Origin: Nonomuraea roseoviolacea subsp. carminata
Lineage (GTDB): Bacteria; Actinomycetota; Actinomycetes; Streptosporangiales; Streptosporangiaceae
Length of the DNA: 64,000 nucleotides
Assembly (NCBI RefSeq): GCF_024172185.1
Contig: NZ_JAMZEC010000001.1
Coordinates: forward strand, 7,787,001 to 7,851,000
Reading direction: 5' to 3'
Shown piece after piece: positions 49,323-57,909 of the stretch. The notes beneath the pieces were generated by a model that worked only from the letters and a program-made list of their open reading frames with translations, was not told the DNA's origin and did not search any database. The position numbers and the translations under genes were made by a program. The number at the start of each line of letters is the position of its first letter. Position 1 is the stretch's first letter.

Positions 49323-51089
49323 TCAGCGCACCCGGGCCAGGGCGTCCATCCTGAGCCAGGCCATGCGGACCGCCAGCACGGCGAGCGCCGTCAGGGGGAG
49401 GAGCATGGCCACGGCCCCGGCCAGCCGCTGGTCGCCCGGCACGTCCGGCACCCCGGGCGGGGCGGCCAGGTCGAACCACTCGCCCCCGACCCGCGGCCCG
49501 AGGATCAGGTACGCGCCCAGGACCACGTGGACGGCGGTCACCACGGCCAGCAGCCGGACGCGGGCCGGCCACGGAACCGGGCGGGGCAGCGGGTCCACGC
49601 CGGCCAGCACCCAGAAGACGACCAGGCCCAGACCGAGGAAGAGCAGCTCCGTGAGCACGTGCGGGGCGTAACCAGACAGGGACCACGGCAGCCACGGCGT
49701 CACGTACAGCAGCACGAACCCGACCGGATAGGCGATCATCAGGGACCGCGGGCGGGGCAGCCGCCAGGAGTCCGGTGACAGGGCGGTGGCCCGGGCCGCC
49801 AGCGTGAGCGGGGCGCCCAGGCAGAGCAGGCAGGGCGAGACGACGGTGAGCACGGCGTGCTGGAGCGCGTGGACCGACAGCATCGCCCGCGCGTAACCCG
49901 CCACGCCGCCGAGCAGCACCAGCGCGGCCAGCGCCAGCCCGGCGGAGAAGGCGAGCGTCCGGGAGGCCGGCCAGCCGGGCACCCTGCGCACGCCCGCCCC
50001 GTAGCCGGCCGCCGCCAGGGCGAGCAGCAGCAGGAGCGCCGGGTCCAGCCGGACCTCGGTGACCAGCGCCGCGGGGCTGAAGGGCGCGAGGGCGTACTCC
50101 AGGACGAGGTGGTCGTGGCCGCCCCCGCCGCCGGGCGGCGGCGTGCGGGACAGCCCGACGGCCAGCCCGACCGCGGCCGCCATCACGGTCACCTCGCCGA
50201 TCGCCAGCCGGACGAACGTGCGGCGCACGCCCCGGTCGGCGACCCCGGCGACCGTGTGCCGGCGATGGTTCCAGCCGAACAGCCCGAGGAGCACCAGCGC
50301 GGCCGCCTTGGCCAGCAGCAGTTGCCCGTACCCGCTCCGCCACAGGTCGGACGGCGTGCCGAGCCGCACCCACGCGCTCGCCACCCCCGAGACGGTCACC
50401 GCCGCGAAGCAGCACAGGGCGACCGCGCTGAAGCGGGGCAGCACCACCGGCAGGTCGGGGGAGCGGCGGAAGTGGACGAGCACGGCGGCCAGGCCGCCCA
50501 CCCAGACCGACACCGGCACCAGGTGGGCCATCAGGGCGGAGATCGCGAGGTCGTGGTCGCCGGCCGAGGCCGCGTGCCCGACGTAGGCGGGCGGTAACAG
50601 CCCGAACGCGGCGACCGCCAGGCGTGCCCGAACCGGAGCCCCGGCGGACACGGCCACCACCAGCGCCACACCCGCCACCAGCAGCAGCGCCTGGGTCTGC
50701 GGGATGGACAGGCCGAACTCCAGCATGTCCGGCGAGGCCAGCAGGTTGACGACGGGCAGCGGGATGAGATCGGACAGCGTCGCCAGGTAGCCGAGCGCCG
50801 CCGTGCACACCCAGCCGAGCGCCCACCACCCGGCGGCGCGCGCGCATCTGCCGCCCTCGGGTGAGCCGGCCGGGGCGAGGCAGGCCGCGGTGAGCGTTCC
50901 GACGCAGGCCAGGGCACATCCGTCGGAGAAGAGCCGGACCAGCGGCAGGCCCCACACGGTGACCGGCCCGGCGGTGGGCAGCCCGGGGATCTCCGGCTCG
51001 ATCGCGCCGCCGTACCGCAGGACGACGACCAGCACCACCACGCCCGCGGCGACCACCGCGCCGGCGTACACGCGCTCCGGGACCTTCAT
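49323..51089 (-). CDS. CopD-CtaG fusion membrane protein
   Basis: 588 aa with about 15 hydrophobic segments. The first half is a CopD-like copper-resistance domain (VGHAASAGDHDLAISALMAHLVPVSVWVGGLAAVL; FSAVALCCFAAVTVSGVASAWVRLG; SGYGQLLLAKAAAL). The second is a caa3-type CtaG domain (MLSVHALQHAVLTVVSPCLLCLGAPL; HVLTELLFLGLGLVVFWVL), known in cytochrome oxidase assembly. The fusion is common in actinobacteria and suggests copper import and delivery to oxidase. Start ATG 51089. Confidence 0.92.
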   Translation of the reverse strand: MKVPERVYAGAVVAAGVVVLVVVLRYGGAIEPEIPGLPTAGPVTVWGLPLVRLFSDGCALACVGTLTAACLAPAGSPEGGRCARAAGWWALGWVCTAALGYLATLSDLIPLPVVNLLASPDMLEFGLSIPQTQALLLVAGVALVVAVSAGAPVRARLAVAAFGLLPPAYVGHAASAGDHDLAISALMAHLVPVSVWVGGLAAVLVHFRRSPDLPVVLPRFSAVALCCFAAVTVSGVASAWVRLGTPSDLWRSGYGQLLLAKAAALVLLGLFGWNHRRHTVAGVADRGVRRTFVRLAIGEVTVMAAAVGLAVGLSRTPPPGGGGGHDHLVLEYALAPFSPAALVTEVRLDPALLLLLALAAAGYGAGVRRVPGWPASRTLAFSAGLALAALVLLGGVAGYARAMLSVHALQHAVLTVVSPCLLCLGAPLTLAARATALSPDSWRLPRPRSLMIAYPVGFVLLYVTPWLPWSLSGYAPHVLTELLFLGLGLVVFWVLAGVDPLPRPVPWPARVRLLAVVTAVHVVLGAYLILGPRVGGEWFDLAAPPGVPDVPGDQRLAGAVAMLLPLTALAVLAVRMAWLRMDALARVR

Positions 51090-51176
51090 GGCGGCTCCGC
51101 CAGGTTAGGGGCGCCCGCCGCCACGAGAGCCGCGATGGCGGGCAGGAGGTGCGACCTCCGCATGGTGCCACATCGG

Positions 51177-51266
51177 CACGATCATGGCCATGCCGCGCGA
51201 GATCACGGCCATGCCGCACGCGAGATCACGGCCATGCCGTGCCCGAGACCACAGCCGTGCCGCGCG
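51177..51266. repeat. 23-bp tandem repeat, about four copies
   Basis: GAGATCACGGCCATGCCGCAC-type units start at 51199, 51222 and 51245, 23 bp apart, with a first variant copy at 51177. They fill the gap between the convergent-tailed dihydrofolate-reductase-like gene and the CopD-CtaG start. No hairpin of terminator type is evident. Confidence 0.82.
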
Positions 51267-51275
51267 AGTCGCCGG

Positions 51276-51878
51276 TCAGCGGACGCGGTCGTAGACCAGG
51301 GCCAGCGTGCCGTGCTCGCCCGCGGCCTGGCTGACGAGCGACCACCGCCCGGCGGGCAGGCCGTCGTCGAACAGGCAGGGCCCGCCGCCGAGGAACACCG
51401 GGAAGATCGTGAGCGCCAGCCGGTCGACCTGGTCGGCCGCCAGCAGCGCCTTGATGACGCTCGCGCTGGAGAGCACGAGGATGTCGCCGCCCTCGGCCGC
51501 CCTGAGGTCCTCGACCACCTCGGCGGCCGGCCTGTCGGCGATCGTCGTCCGCTCCCACGGCGCCTCGGCGAGGGTGGAGGACAGGACCACCTTGTCGGCG
51601 TCGACGAGCCACTTCGCGAAGCCCTCGTCACGCGGGTCGGCGCCCTCCATGCCGATGACGGTGGGCCAGAAACCGAGGAAGCCCTCGGCGTTGACCCGCC
51701 CGAGCAGGGCCGTCGTCGCCGGCTCCCAGAGGCTCGTCAGGTGGTCGCGGGCGACGTCGGTGACGGCGTACGGCATCACCCAGCTCATGTCGTGGGGGTC
51801 GGCCGGTCGGGCGTAGCGGCCGTCGAGGGAGAGGCTCATGTTGGTGACGACCCTGCGGGCGGCGGTCTGCTCGGTCAT
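51276..51878 (-). CDS. Dihydrofolate-reductase-like protein (RibD C-terminal family)
   Basis: 200 aa from ATG 51878. N-terminal RRVVTNMSLSLDGRYA and the NADPH-binding stretches LLGRVNAEGFLGFWP and DILVLSSASVIKALLAADQVDRLALTIFPVFLGGGPCLFDDG are typical of the dihydrofolate reductase/RibD_C family found as stand-alone reductases. Coupled by an ATGA overlap to the ArsR-SRPBCC gene, so both are under the promoter at 52745-52784. Confidence 0.9.
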   Translation of the reverse strand: MTEQTAARRVVTNMSLSLDGRYARPADPHDMSWVMPYAVTDVARDHLTSLWEPATTALLGRVNAEGFLGFWPTVIGMEGADPRDEGFAKWLVDADKVVLSSTLAEAPWERTTIADRPAAEVVEDLRAAEGGDILVLSSASVIKALLAADQVDRLALTIFPVFLGGGPCLFDDGLPAGRWSLVSQAAGEHGTLALVYDRVR

Positions 51879-52747
51879 TTCGTGCTCCTTGTGTCGGTGT
51901 CGTCCGTGCTCGGGGTGTTGGAGGTGTCGTCGGAGGGTGCGGCGAGGGCCGCCGCGAGCTTGTCGAGGCTCTGGCCGAAGCCGATCTCGATGCCCGCGAC
52001 GAAGTCCGCGGAGGGGATGGTGCTGTCGGTGATCCGGTACAGGACGTCGAGGTCCGTGCCGGTGGTGGTGGGGCGCAGGTCGAAGGCGACGTGGGCGGTG
52101 AACGCCCGCCCTCCGCCGGGAAGCAGGGGGGAGAGCCGGTAGGAGAGGCGCTCGCCGGGGCGCACGTCCTCGACGACCCCCTCCCCGCGTCCGGCGACCT
52201 GGTCGGAGCCGTCGGCGTCCTCGGCGTCGCGGTACTCCAGGACGATCCGGCCGCCCGGCCGCGCGTCGAACACGAGCTCGGAGACGCGCAGGTCTTCGGG
52301 TGTCCACCAGCGGGCGAGCAGCGACGTCTCGGTCAGGTGGCGCCAGACCAGCTCGGGCCGGCCCGCCAGCGACCGGGCGAACCTGAACGAGCGCCCGTCG
52401 GCCCACCCGGGCTCGTCCGCGGCGAGCCGTTCCGCCTGGAGGCTCGCTCCGTAGCGGTCGTACGTCTCGCGCGGGCCGCCGGTCTGGTCGGCGGTGTCGG
52501 CGAGCCGGCCCAGCGTGGCCGCCAGCTCCCGCAGGGGCTCGGGCCGGAGCGCGTAGACGCGGCGCTGGCCGCTGCGCTGGGAGGTGACGAGCCCGGCGCG
52601 CTGCAGGGTCTGGAGGTGCTTGGTGGTCTGCGGCTGGCGCGCCTCGGCGAGCTGCGCGAGGACGCCGACCGGGCGGGGCCGCTCGGCCAGCAGGTTCACG
52701 AGCCGCCACCGGGCCGGGTCGGCCAGGGCGGCGAGGAGTGCGTCGAT
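51875..52747 (-). CDS. ArsR-type HTH fused to an SRPBCC (AHSA1) domain, apparent ATC start
   Basis: Residues 1-90 are an ArsR-like winged helix (IDALLAALADPARWRLVNL, PVGVLAQLAEARQPQTTKHLQTLQRAGLVTSQRSGQRRVYAL). Residues 110-265 are an AHSA1/SRPBCC domain (WRHLTETSLLARWWTPEDLRVSELVFDARPGGRIVLEYRD). The normal ArsR start (IDALLAALADPAR) is preceded by no ATG/GTG/TTG before an in-frame stop. The first conventional start (GTG 52699) would delete helix 1. The ATC at 52747 lies exactly where a leaderless start is predicted, 7 nt after CATACT. 290 aa from there. Operon with the reductase downstream. Confidence 0.8.
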   Translation of the reverse strand: MDALLAALADPARWRLVNLLAERPRPVGVLAQLAEARQPQTTKHLQTLQRAGLVTSQRSGQRRVYALRPEPLRELAATLGRLADTADQTGGPRETYDRYGASLQAERLAADEPGWADGRSFRFARSLAGRPELVWRHLTETSLLARWWTPEDLRVSELVFDARPGGRIVLEYRDAEDADGSDQVAGRGEGVVEDVRPGERLSYRLSPLLPGGGRAFTAHVAFDLRPTTTGTDLDVLYRITDSTIPSADFVAGIEIGFGQSLDKLAAALAAPSDDTSNTPSTDDTDTRSTK

Positions 52748-52784
52748 GCCGAGAAGTATGCCTCGTGACGAATATTCGTGTCAA
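52745..52784 (-). promoter_or_regulatory. Promoter and palindromic operator of the ArsR-SRPBCC operon
   Basis: On the minus strand TTGACA (52784-52779) and CATACT (52760-52755) are 18 bp apart, with the probable transcript start at 52747, the ATC codon. The spacer contains ACGAATATTCGT (52768-52779), a perfect 12-bp palindrome lying between -35 and -10, the classical place for an ArsR autoregulatory operator. Confidence 0.75.
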
Positions 52785-52852
52785 GGAATATCTCTGAGGA
52801 TCGTACTTTCGGCCGGTAGGACGCCCGGCCGGGAGTCTCTAACCTGAACGCC

Positions 52853-54385
52853 GTGCCCGCCCCGGACGACCTCGGCCCCACCTCCCCGCAGCCCGGCGAC
52901 CCCTTCCTCGATCGGCCGAGGCCCGATCGCCCGGGCCGCGACGCGTCCGCCCGGCCGGAGGGCTTGAGCCGTGATGCGTTCGCCCGTCCGGAGGGCTCGG
53001 GTCGTGATGCGCCGGCCTGGCCGGAGGGTTCCGGCCGTGACGTGTGCGCCCGGTCGGCGGATCCGGTCGGTGACGCGTCGGCCCGTTCGGAGGGTTCCGG
53101 CCGTGAGGAGTCCGCCCCTCCAGGGGGCTCGGGTCGTGACGGGTCCGCCCGTCCGGAGGGGCCGGGCGAGGGCGTGGCGGGCTGGGAGGGCGTGCGGGAG
53201 CGGGCGGTCCATGAGCGTCGCCGGGCGGTGACGGACGCGGGCCTCGCGGCGGTGTTCGCCCTGACGCCGGTCTACGTGGCGTACCGGATCGCGCAGAGCT
53301 GGGGCGGTGGCGCGTGGTGGTTCGGGTGCGCCGCCGGGACGGTGGTGTGCGTCATCGCGCTGCTGCGCCGCGGGAACCGCGCCCGGGCGGCCGCCGCGGG
53401 CCTGGCCGTCGCCACGGCGGCCGTCCTGACCGCCCGCCTCGCGCACCTGCCCGCCGAGCCCGGCCCGGCCATGGCGCTCGCCCTGGCCGTCCTCACCGGC
53501 TCCGCCGTCCGGGCGCTCCCGTGGCGGCGGGCGGGCGCGGTCGCGGCGGGAGGGCTCGCCCTGGCGGTGCTCGCGTTCGCCACCTCCGCCGCGCACGCGA
53601 CCGTGGCCGAGCTGTACGGCCTGGCCTGGCTCGCCGCCGCCGGCCTCGGGCTGGGGACGCGCCTGCTGCACGCCCGCCGCCGGGCCGCCATGGAGCGGGT
53701 ACGCCGGGACGAGCGCCTCCGGCTGGCCAGGGAGCTGCACGACGTCGTCGCCCACCACGTCACCAGCGTGGTGCTCCAGACCCAGGCCGCCCGGCTGGTG
53801 GCCCGCCGGAGCCCCGACCGGGTGGACGTCTGTCTGGCCGGCATCGAGGCCGCCGGCTCCGACGCGCTCGCCGGGGCCCGCCGCGTCGTCGGCCTCCTGC
53901 GCGACGGCGCCCCCTCTCCGGAGTCCGCGGCGCCGGCGCCCGCCGCCGTGTCCCACCGCGACGACCGGATCGGCGAGCTGGTGCGGCGCTTCACCGGCCC
54001 CCCGGTACGCTTCCGCCTCCCCGAGGGCGAGCCGGGATGGCCGCCCGAGGTCGCCACCACCGTCTACCGGATCGTCCAGGAGGCCCTCACGAACGTCTCC
54101 CGCCACGCCCCCCACGCCCGCTCCGTCTCGGTCACCGTCACCGAGGACGACGACACGATCGCCGTCGAGGTGGCCGACGACGCCCCGCCCGCCCCCGCCC
54201 GCCGCCTCCGCCGGGGCGGCGCGGGCGGAGGCTCCTGGGGCGGCGTGCGAGGCGGCGGGTACGGCCTGATCGGCATGCGGGAACGCCTGGATGCCCTCGG
54301 CGGCTCGCTCACCGCCGGCCCGCGCCCGCAGCGCGATGGCTGGGCCGTCCGGGCCACCCTGCCCCTTCCCGCGCGAGGACGCTGA
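52853..54385 (+). CDS. NarL-type sensor histidine kinase with a repetitive N-terminal tail
   Basis: 510 aa from GTG 52853; TAACCT (52840-52845) ends 7 nt upstream, no Shine-Dalgarno. The N-terminal 104 residues are cytoplasmic and contain seven 11-residue repeats (GRDASARPEGS type, residues 28-104). Then come several hydrophobic segments (about 125-280) and the HisKA_3 helix LARELHDVVAHHVTS with H296. The HATPase has EALTNVSRHAP. A Gly-rich loop and GYGLIGMRERL complete it. Partner of the response regulator at 54420. Confidence 0.9.
   Translation: MPAPDDLGPTSPQPGDPFLDRPRPDRPGRDASARPEGLSRDAFARPEGSGRDAPAWPEGSGRDVCARSADPVGDASARSEGSGREESAPPGGSGRDGSARPEGPGEGVAGWEGVRERAVHERRRAVTDAGLAAVFALTPVYVAYRIAQSWGGGAWWFGCAAGTVVCVIALLRRGNRARAAAAGLAVATAAVLTARLAHLPAEPGPAMALALAVLTGSAVRALPWRRAGAVAAGGLALAVLAFATSAAHATVAELYGLAWLAAAGLGLGTRLLHARRRAAMERVRRDERLRLARELHDVVAHHVTSVVLQTQAARLVARRSPDRVDVCLAGIEAAGSDALAGARRVVGLLRDGAPSPESAAPAPAAVSHRDDRIGELVRRFTGPPVRFRLPEGEPGWPPEVATTVYRIVQEALTNVSRHAPHARSVSVTVTEDDDTIAVEVADDAPPAPARRLRRGGAGGGSWGGVRGGGYGLIGMRERLDALGGSLTAGPRPQRDGWAVRATLPLPARGR
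52934..53164 (+). repeat. 33-bp coding tandem repeat, seven units
   Basis: Seven 33-bp units (CGTGATGCGTCCGCCCGGCC-type) encode the 11-residue repeats of the histidine kinase N-terminus. Unit length divisible by three preserves the frame. Copies have drifted in several positions, indicating it is not brand new. Confidence 0.85.
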
Positions 54386-54419
54386 TGGCCACCCCGCCCG
54401 TCACCGCCCGGAGGCCCCC

Positions 54420-55070
54420 ATGACGATCAGGGTGCTGCTGGCCGACGACCAGGCGATGGTCCGCGCCAGCCTGCGCATCATCCTGGAGGACGAGCCGGGC
54501 ATCACCGTGGTGGCCGAGGCCGCCGACGGCGAGGAGGCGGTCGCGCTGGCCCGCGAGCTGCGCCCCGACGTGTGCCTCGTGGACGTGCAGATGCCCCGTC
54601 TCGACGGCGTCGCCGTCACCCGCGCCCTGGCCGGCCCCGGTGTTCCGGACCCGCTGCGGGTGGTGGTCGTGACGACGTTCGACCTGGACGCGTACGTCCA
54701 CGGGGCGCTGCTCGGCGGGGCGGCCGGGTTCGTGCTGAAGGACGCGGGCCCCGCCCTCCTGGTCGAGGCCGTGCGGGCGGCGCACGCCGGGGACGCGCTC
54801 ATCTCGCCGTCGGTCACGCTGCGGCTGCTGAGCCGCCTCGCGGGCACCGGCGACGGCCCCCGGCGCAGGCCCGTACGGGCGCTGTCGGAGCGTGAGGCCG
54901 AGGTGGTGCGGGCGGTCGCCCGGGGGCGGACCAACCAGGAGATCGCCGCCGAGCTGTCCATCTCCCTGAGCACGGTCAAGGGGCACATCGCCGCCGTGCT
55001 GGCCAAGCTCGGCGCCCGCAACCGTGTCGAGATCGCCGCCTGGGCCTGGGAGAACCGCGCCGTCCCGTAA
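54420..55070 (+). CDS. NarL/FixJ-family response regulator
   Basis: 216 aa. Receiver with D9/D10, phospho-acceptor D55 (LVDVQMPRLDG) and the conserved Lys in FVLKDAG. The C-terminal LuxR HTH is ALSEREAEVVRAVARGRTNQEIAAELSISLSTVKGHIAAVLAKL. Same domain layout as the regulator at 327-1022. Starts 34 bp after the histidine kinase stop, its probable cognate partner. No transporter follows, and the FAD gene downstream has its own promoter, so the target is unclear. Confidence 0.94.
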   Translation: MTIRVLLADDQAMVRASLRIILEDEPGITVVAEAADGEEAVALARELRPDVCLVDVQMPRLDGVAVTRALAGPGVPDPLRVVVVTTFDLDAYVHGALLGGAAGFVLKDAGPALLVEAVRAAHAGDALISPSVTLRLLSRLAGTGDGPRRRPVRALSEREAEVVRAVARGRTNQEIAAELSISLSTVKGHIAAVLAKLGARNRVEIAAWAWENRAVP

Positions 55071-55094
55071 TGCATGCATATCAGGTAGGAAATA

Positions 55095-55130
55095 TTGACA
55101 ATGCCCGACGTGGCGCGTAGCTTCGTGATC
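55095..55130 (+). promoter_or_regulatory. Leaderless promoter TTGACA-17-TAGCTT
   Basis: TTGACA (55095-55100), 17 bp, TAGCTT (55118-55123), then 7 nt to the ATG at 55131. This is the clearest consensus promoter in the window and fixes the FAD protein start. An ATG at 55101, inside the promoter, is thereby excluded. The AT-rich upstream block (TAATGCATGCATATCAGG, 55068-55085) stands out. Confidence 0.8.
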
Positions 55131-56702
55131 ATGAAGCAGGGCTGTGCGGGAGGGGACAGGGGGCGCGCCGGCACGGTCGTGGTGGTCGGCGCCGGGCCGG
55201 CGGGCGCGTGCGTGGTGCGGCGGCTCCGCGCCCGCCTCCCCGAGCCGTCCGGCGACGGCCTGGACGTCCACGTCGTGGACCCGTACCCCTCCCACGCCTT
55301 CGAACGGGCCGCGCGAGCGACGCCCGGCCCCGTCCGCGTCCACCTGCACCGGGAACGCGCGGCCGGGCTCACCGGCGGCGCGGGCCGGCAGCGGGTGGAG
55401 CTGTCCGGCGGGACCCGGCTGGAGGCCGACGCGGTGGTGCTGGCGCTGGGCGACCACGGCGCGCCGCCGTCGCCCGCCGAGGCGGAGCAGGCCCTGTTCG
55501 CCGCCCGTCACGGCCTCCTGTACGTGCCCGCCGGCCAGGCCGCCGACCCCGACCCGGGCCTGCTCCCGGCGGGCGAGCCGGTGCTGGTGCGCGGCGCCGG
55601 TTCGGCGTTCACGCGGCTGCTGGCACTGCTCGTCTCCGAGCGGGGCGGCCGGTTCGCCGGCGGGCGCGGCGGCGAACCCGTCTACCTGCCCAGCGGCGAC
55701 GAGCCGCTCCTGTACGTGGGCTCGCGCCGCGGCGTGCCCCACCAGGCCCGCCCCGGCCACCGCCTGGCCAGGCCGCCCGCCCTGCCCCGGTTCGTCACCC
55801 GCGACACCCCGCCGGAGGAGCTGCGGCGCGCCGTCGGCAAGGAGCTGGCGTACGCGTACTACCACGAGCTGTTCACCGCCCACCCGGAGCGCACCCGCGT
55901 CGGCTGGGACGCCTTCGAGGCCGCCTTCGAGCAGGCCGAATGGGGCGGCAAGGAGATGCGGGCACTGGTCACCAGGTCCGTGCCGCGCTTCGCCGACCGG
56001 CTCAACCTGGACCGGCTGGACCGGCCGCTGCACGGCATGCGCTTCGGCGACCTCGCCGGGCTGCAACGGTGGATGCACGGCTACCTGGCCGCCGGGCTGG
56101 AACGCCGCGCCGACCCCGGCCACAGCGCCGACCTGGCGCTGGTCCACGGCGTGCTCTCCGCCCGGGCCGTCCTGGCCGGCCGCGAGCCCGATCCGTGGTT
56201 CGAGCGGCTGTGCGGCTTCCTGGCGGGCGGCCCGCCCGTGTCGCGGCTGGCCGAGCTGCGGGCGCTGGCCCGGGCGGGCGTGGTCACGTTCCTCGGCGCC
56301 GGCATGCGGGTGGACCAGGACGAACGCACCGCTTCCTGGCGGGCGTCCGGCGCGACCGTCCCGGGCGCGGTCGGCGCGCGTGCCCTGGTCGAGGCGCGAC
56401 TGCCCGGGCCGGGCCTGAGCCGCGCCGTCGACCCGCTGATCGCCGCACTGCGCGCCCGGGGCGAGTGCCGGGAGACGACGGGTCTCCTGGACGTACGGGC
56501 GGCGGACCGCGGGCTCGTCACCGCGGCGGGCGACGCCCATCCCCGCCGCTTCGCCCTCGGGCCGTGGACAGCCGTGACCGCGCGTCCCGAGGACCACACC
56601 GCCCGCCCGGAGGACGACGCCGCCCTGCCGGGACAGGCGGACGCGGTGGCGCGCGCCGTGCTGGCGCGGACGGCCGCGTCCCCGCTGGGCGCGGCGGCCT
56701 GA
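55131..56702 (+). CDS. FAD/NAD(P)-binding protein of the FAD_NAD_bind_9 type
   Basis: 523 aa from the leaderless ATG 55131. The N-terminal Rossmann motif is VVVVGAGPAGACVVRRL (16-32), and the second half has FLGAGMRVDQD and a long helical C-terminus. Closely related proteins have about 600 residues; no obvious domain is missing, but the middle is compact. No substrate or partner genes nearby; it stands alone between the two-component system and a convergent LacI gene. Confidence 0.8.
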   Translation: MKQGCAGGDRGRAGTVVVVGAGPAGACVVRRLRARLPEPSGDGLDVHVVDPYPSHAFERAARATPGPVRVHLHRERAAGLTGGAGRQRVELSGGTRLEADAVVLALGDHGAPPSPAEAEQALFAARHGLLYVPAGQAADPDPGLLPAGEPVLVRGAGSAFTRLLALLVSERGGRFAGGRGGEPVYLPSGDEPLLYVGSRRGVPHQARPGHRLARPPALPRFVTRDTPPEELRRAVGKELAYAYYHELFTAHPERTRVGWDAFEAAFEQAEWGGKEMRALVTRSVPRFADRLNLDRLDRPLHGMRFGDLAGLQRWMHGYLAAGLERRADPGHSADLALVHGVLSARAVLAGREPDPWFERLCGFLAGGPPVSRLAELRALARAGVVTFLGAGMRVDQDERTASWRASGATVPGAVGARALVEARLPGPGLSRAVDPLIAALRARGECRETTGLLDVRAADRGLVTAAGDAHPRRFALGPWTAVTARPEDHTARPEDDAALPGQADAVARAVLARTAASPLGAAA

Positions 56703-56744
56703 CCGCCGCCGGGCATGTCGGAGCCGCTGGGCTCATGGGAAGCG

Positions 56745-57752
56745 TCAGCGGGCGCGGGCGGTGGACGCCCGCTCGACCAGGTCGGGCTGGAAGATGACCT
56801 GGCGGTGCTCGTGGAAGTCCGGCTGGTTGGCCTCCTCCAGGAGCATGAGCGCGGCCGTGTGGCCGAGCTGCTCGCGCGGCTGCCGGATCGACGACAGCGG
56901 CACGGCCGCAGCCGCGGCGAAGTCGATGTCGTCGTAGCCGAGGATCGCCACGTCGTCCGGCACCCGCAGGCCGTGCCGCGTCAGCTCCTGGAGCACGCCC
57001 AGCGCAACCAGGTCGTTCGCGCAGAAGACCGCCGTGGGACGGTCGGCGCGGGACAGGCCGGCGACCTGCTCGCCGGCGGTGCGGCCGGTGGCGACGGTGA
57101 GGTCCGGCAGCGGGATGACGGTCAGCCGGTCGCCGGGCGTCATCGCGCCGGCCAGCCCCTGGTGACGCTCCTCCACCTGGCGGACGGTGAACGGCCCGCC
57201 CGCGAACGCGATGTGGCGATGCCCCCGCTCCCGCAGGTGCAGCCCGGCCAGCCGGCCGCCGAGCACGTCGTCGGCCGCGACCGCGCAGCCCCGGCCCTGC
57301 CGCGAGGAGTTGTCGAACACCACCACCGGGATGCCGCGCGCCACGAGCCGGCCCAGCCGCCGGTCCTGTCCCTCGGCGTTCACCGGGGTGATCAGCACGC
57401 CGAAGGGCCGTTCCTCCTCGAACATCTCCAGCAGCCGCGCCTCGCGCGCGGCGTCCTTGCTGCTGTTGACGACCATGACGTTGAGGTCGGCGGTCTCCGC
57501 CGCGGCCTCCACGCCGCGCAGCACGTCGATGACGAACGGGTTGGACAGGTCGAGCGCCACCACGCCGATGGTCCGGCTGCGGCCCGCGCGCAGGTGGCGC
57601 GCCGAGCCGTTGCGCACGTAGCCGAGCTGGGCCACAGCCGCCTGCACCCGCAGCCGCGTCTCCTGGGCCACCAGCTCGGGACGGTTGAGCACGTTGCTGA
57701 CGGTGCCGACGGAGACCCCGGCGAGGCGGGCGACCTCTTTGATGCTCGACAT
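56745..57752 (-). CDS. LacI-family regulator, orphan
   Basis: 335 aa. HTH/hinge: SSIKEVARLAGVSVGTVSNVLNRPELVAQETRLRVQAAVAQLGYVRNGSARHLRAG, then a full sugar-binding-like domain (FGVLITPVNAEGQ; FCANDLVALGVLQELTRHGLRVPDDVAILGYDDIDFA). ATG 57752 has GAGGAACG. No sugar transport or catabolic operon adjoins it; the divergent gene is the P450 at 57910. An AT-rich CG-centred stretch, ATCGAAACGATTTTC (57818-57832), may be its operator. Confidence 0.9.
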   Translation of the reverse strand: MSSIKEVARLAGVSVGTVSNVLNRPELVAQETRLRVQAAVAQLGYVRNGSARHLRAGRSRTIGVVALDLSNPFVIDVLRGVEAAAETADLNVMVVNSSKDAAREARLLEMFEEERPFGVLITPVNAEGQDRRLGRLVARGIPVVVFDNSSRQGRGCAVAADDVLGGRLAGLHLRERGHRHIAFAGGPFTVRQVEERHQGLAGAMTPGDRLTVIPLPDLTVATGRTAGEQVAGLSRADRPTAVFCANDLVALGVLQELTRHGLRVPDDVAILGYDDIDFAAAAAVPLSSIRQPREQLGHTAALMLLEEANQPDFHEHRQVIFQPDLVERASTARAR

Positions 57753-57838
57753 CGTTCCTCGTGTCCGCTGGGCGCTCTGCCGGCCAGCGTGATCATACCG
57801 TACGCGCCCCGAACTCGATCGAAACGATTTTCTCCGGT

Positions 57839-57871
57839 TAAGGCGATTGCCTTATTAAGGCGGCTGCCTTA
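57839..57871. promoter_or_regulatory. Two operators of P450/TetR module 2
   Basis: TAAGGCGATTGCCTTA (57839-57854) and TAAGGCGGCTGCCTTA (57856-57871) are tandem 16-bp inverted repeats 17 bp apart, ending 38 bp before the P450 start. They follow the same TAAGnC-n4-GnCTTA pattern as the site in front of module 1 (14254-14269). Confidence 0.85.
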
Positions 57872-57909
57872 GCGTCAAGATCGACCCGACATCGACTTGA
57901 GGGGGCGTC

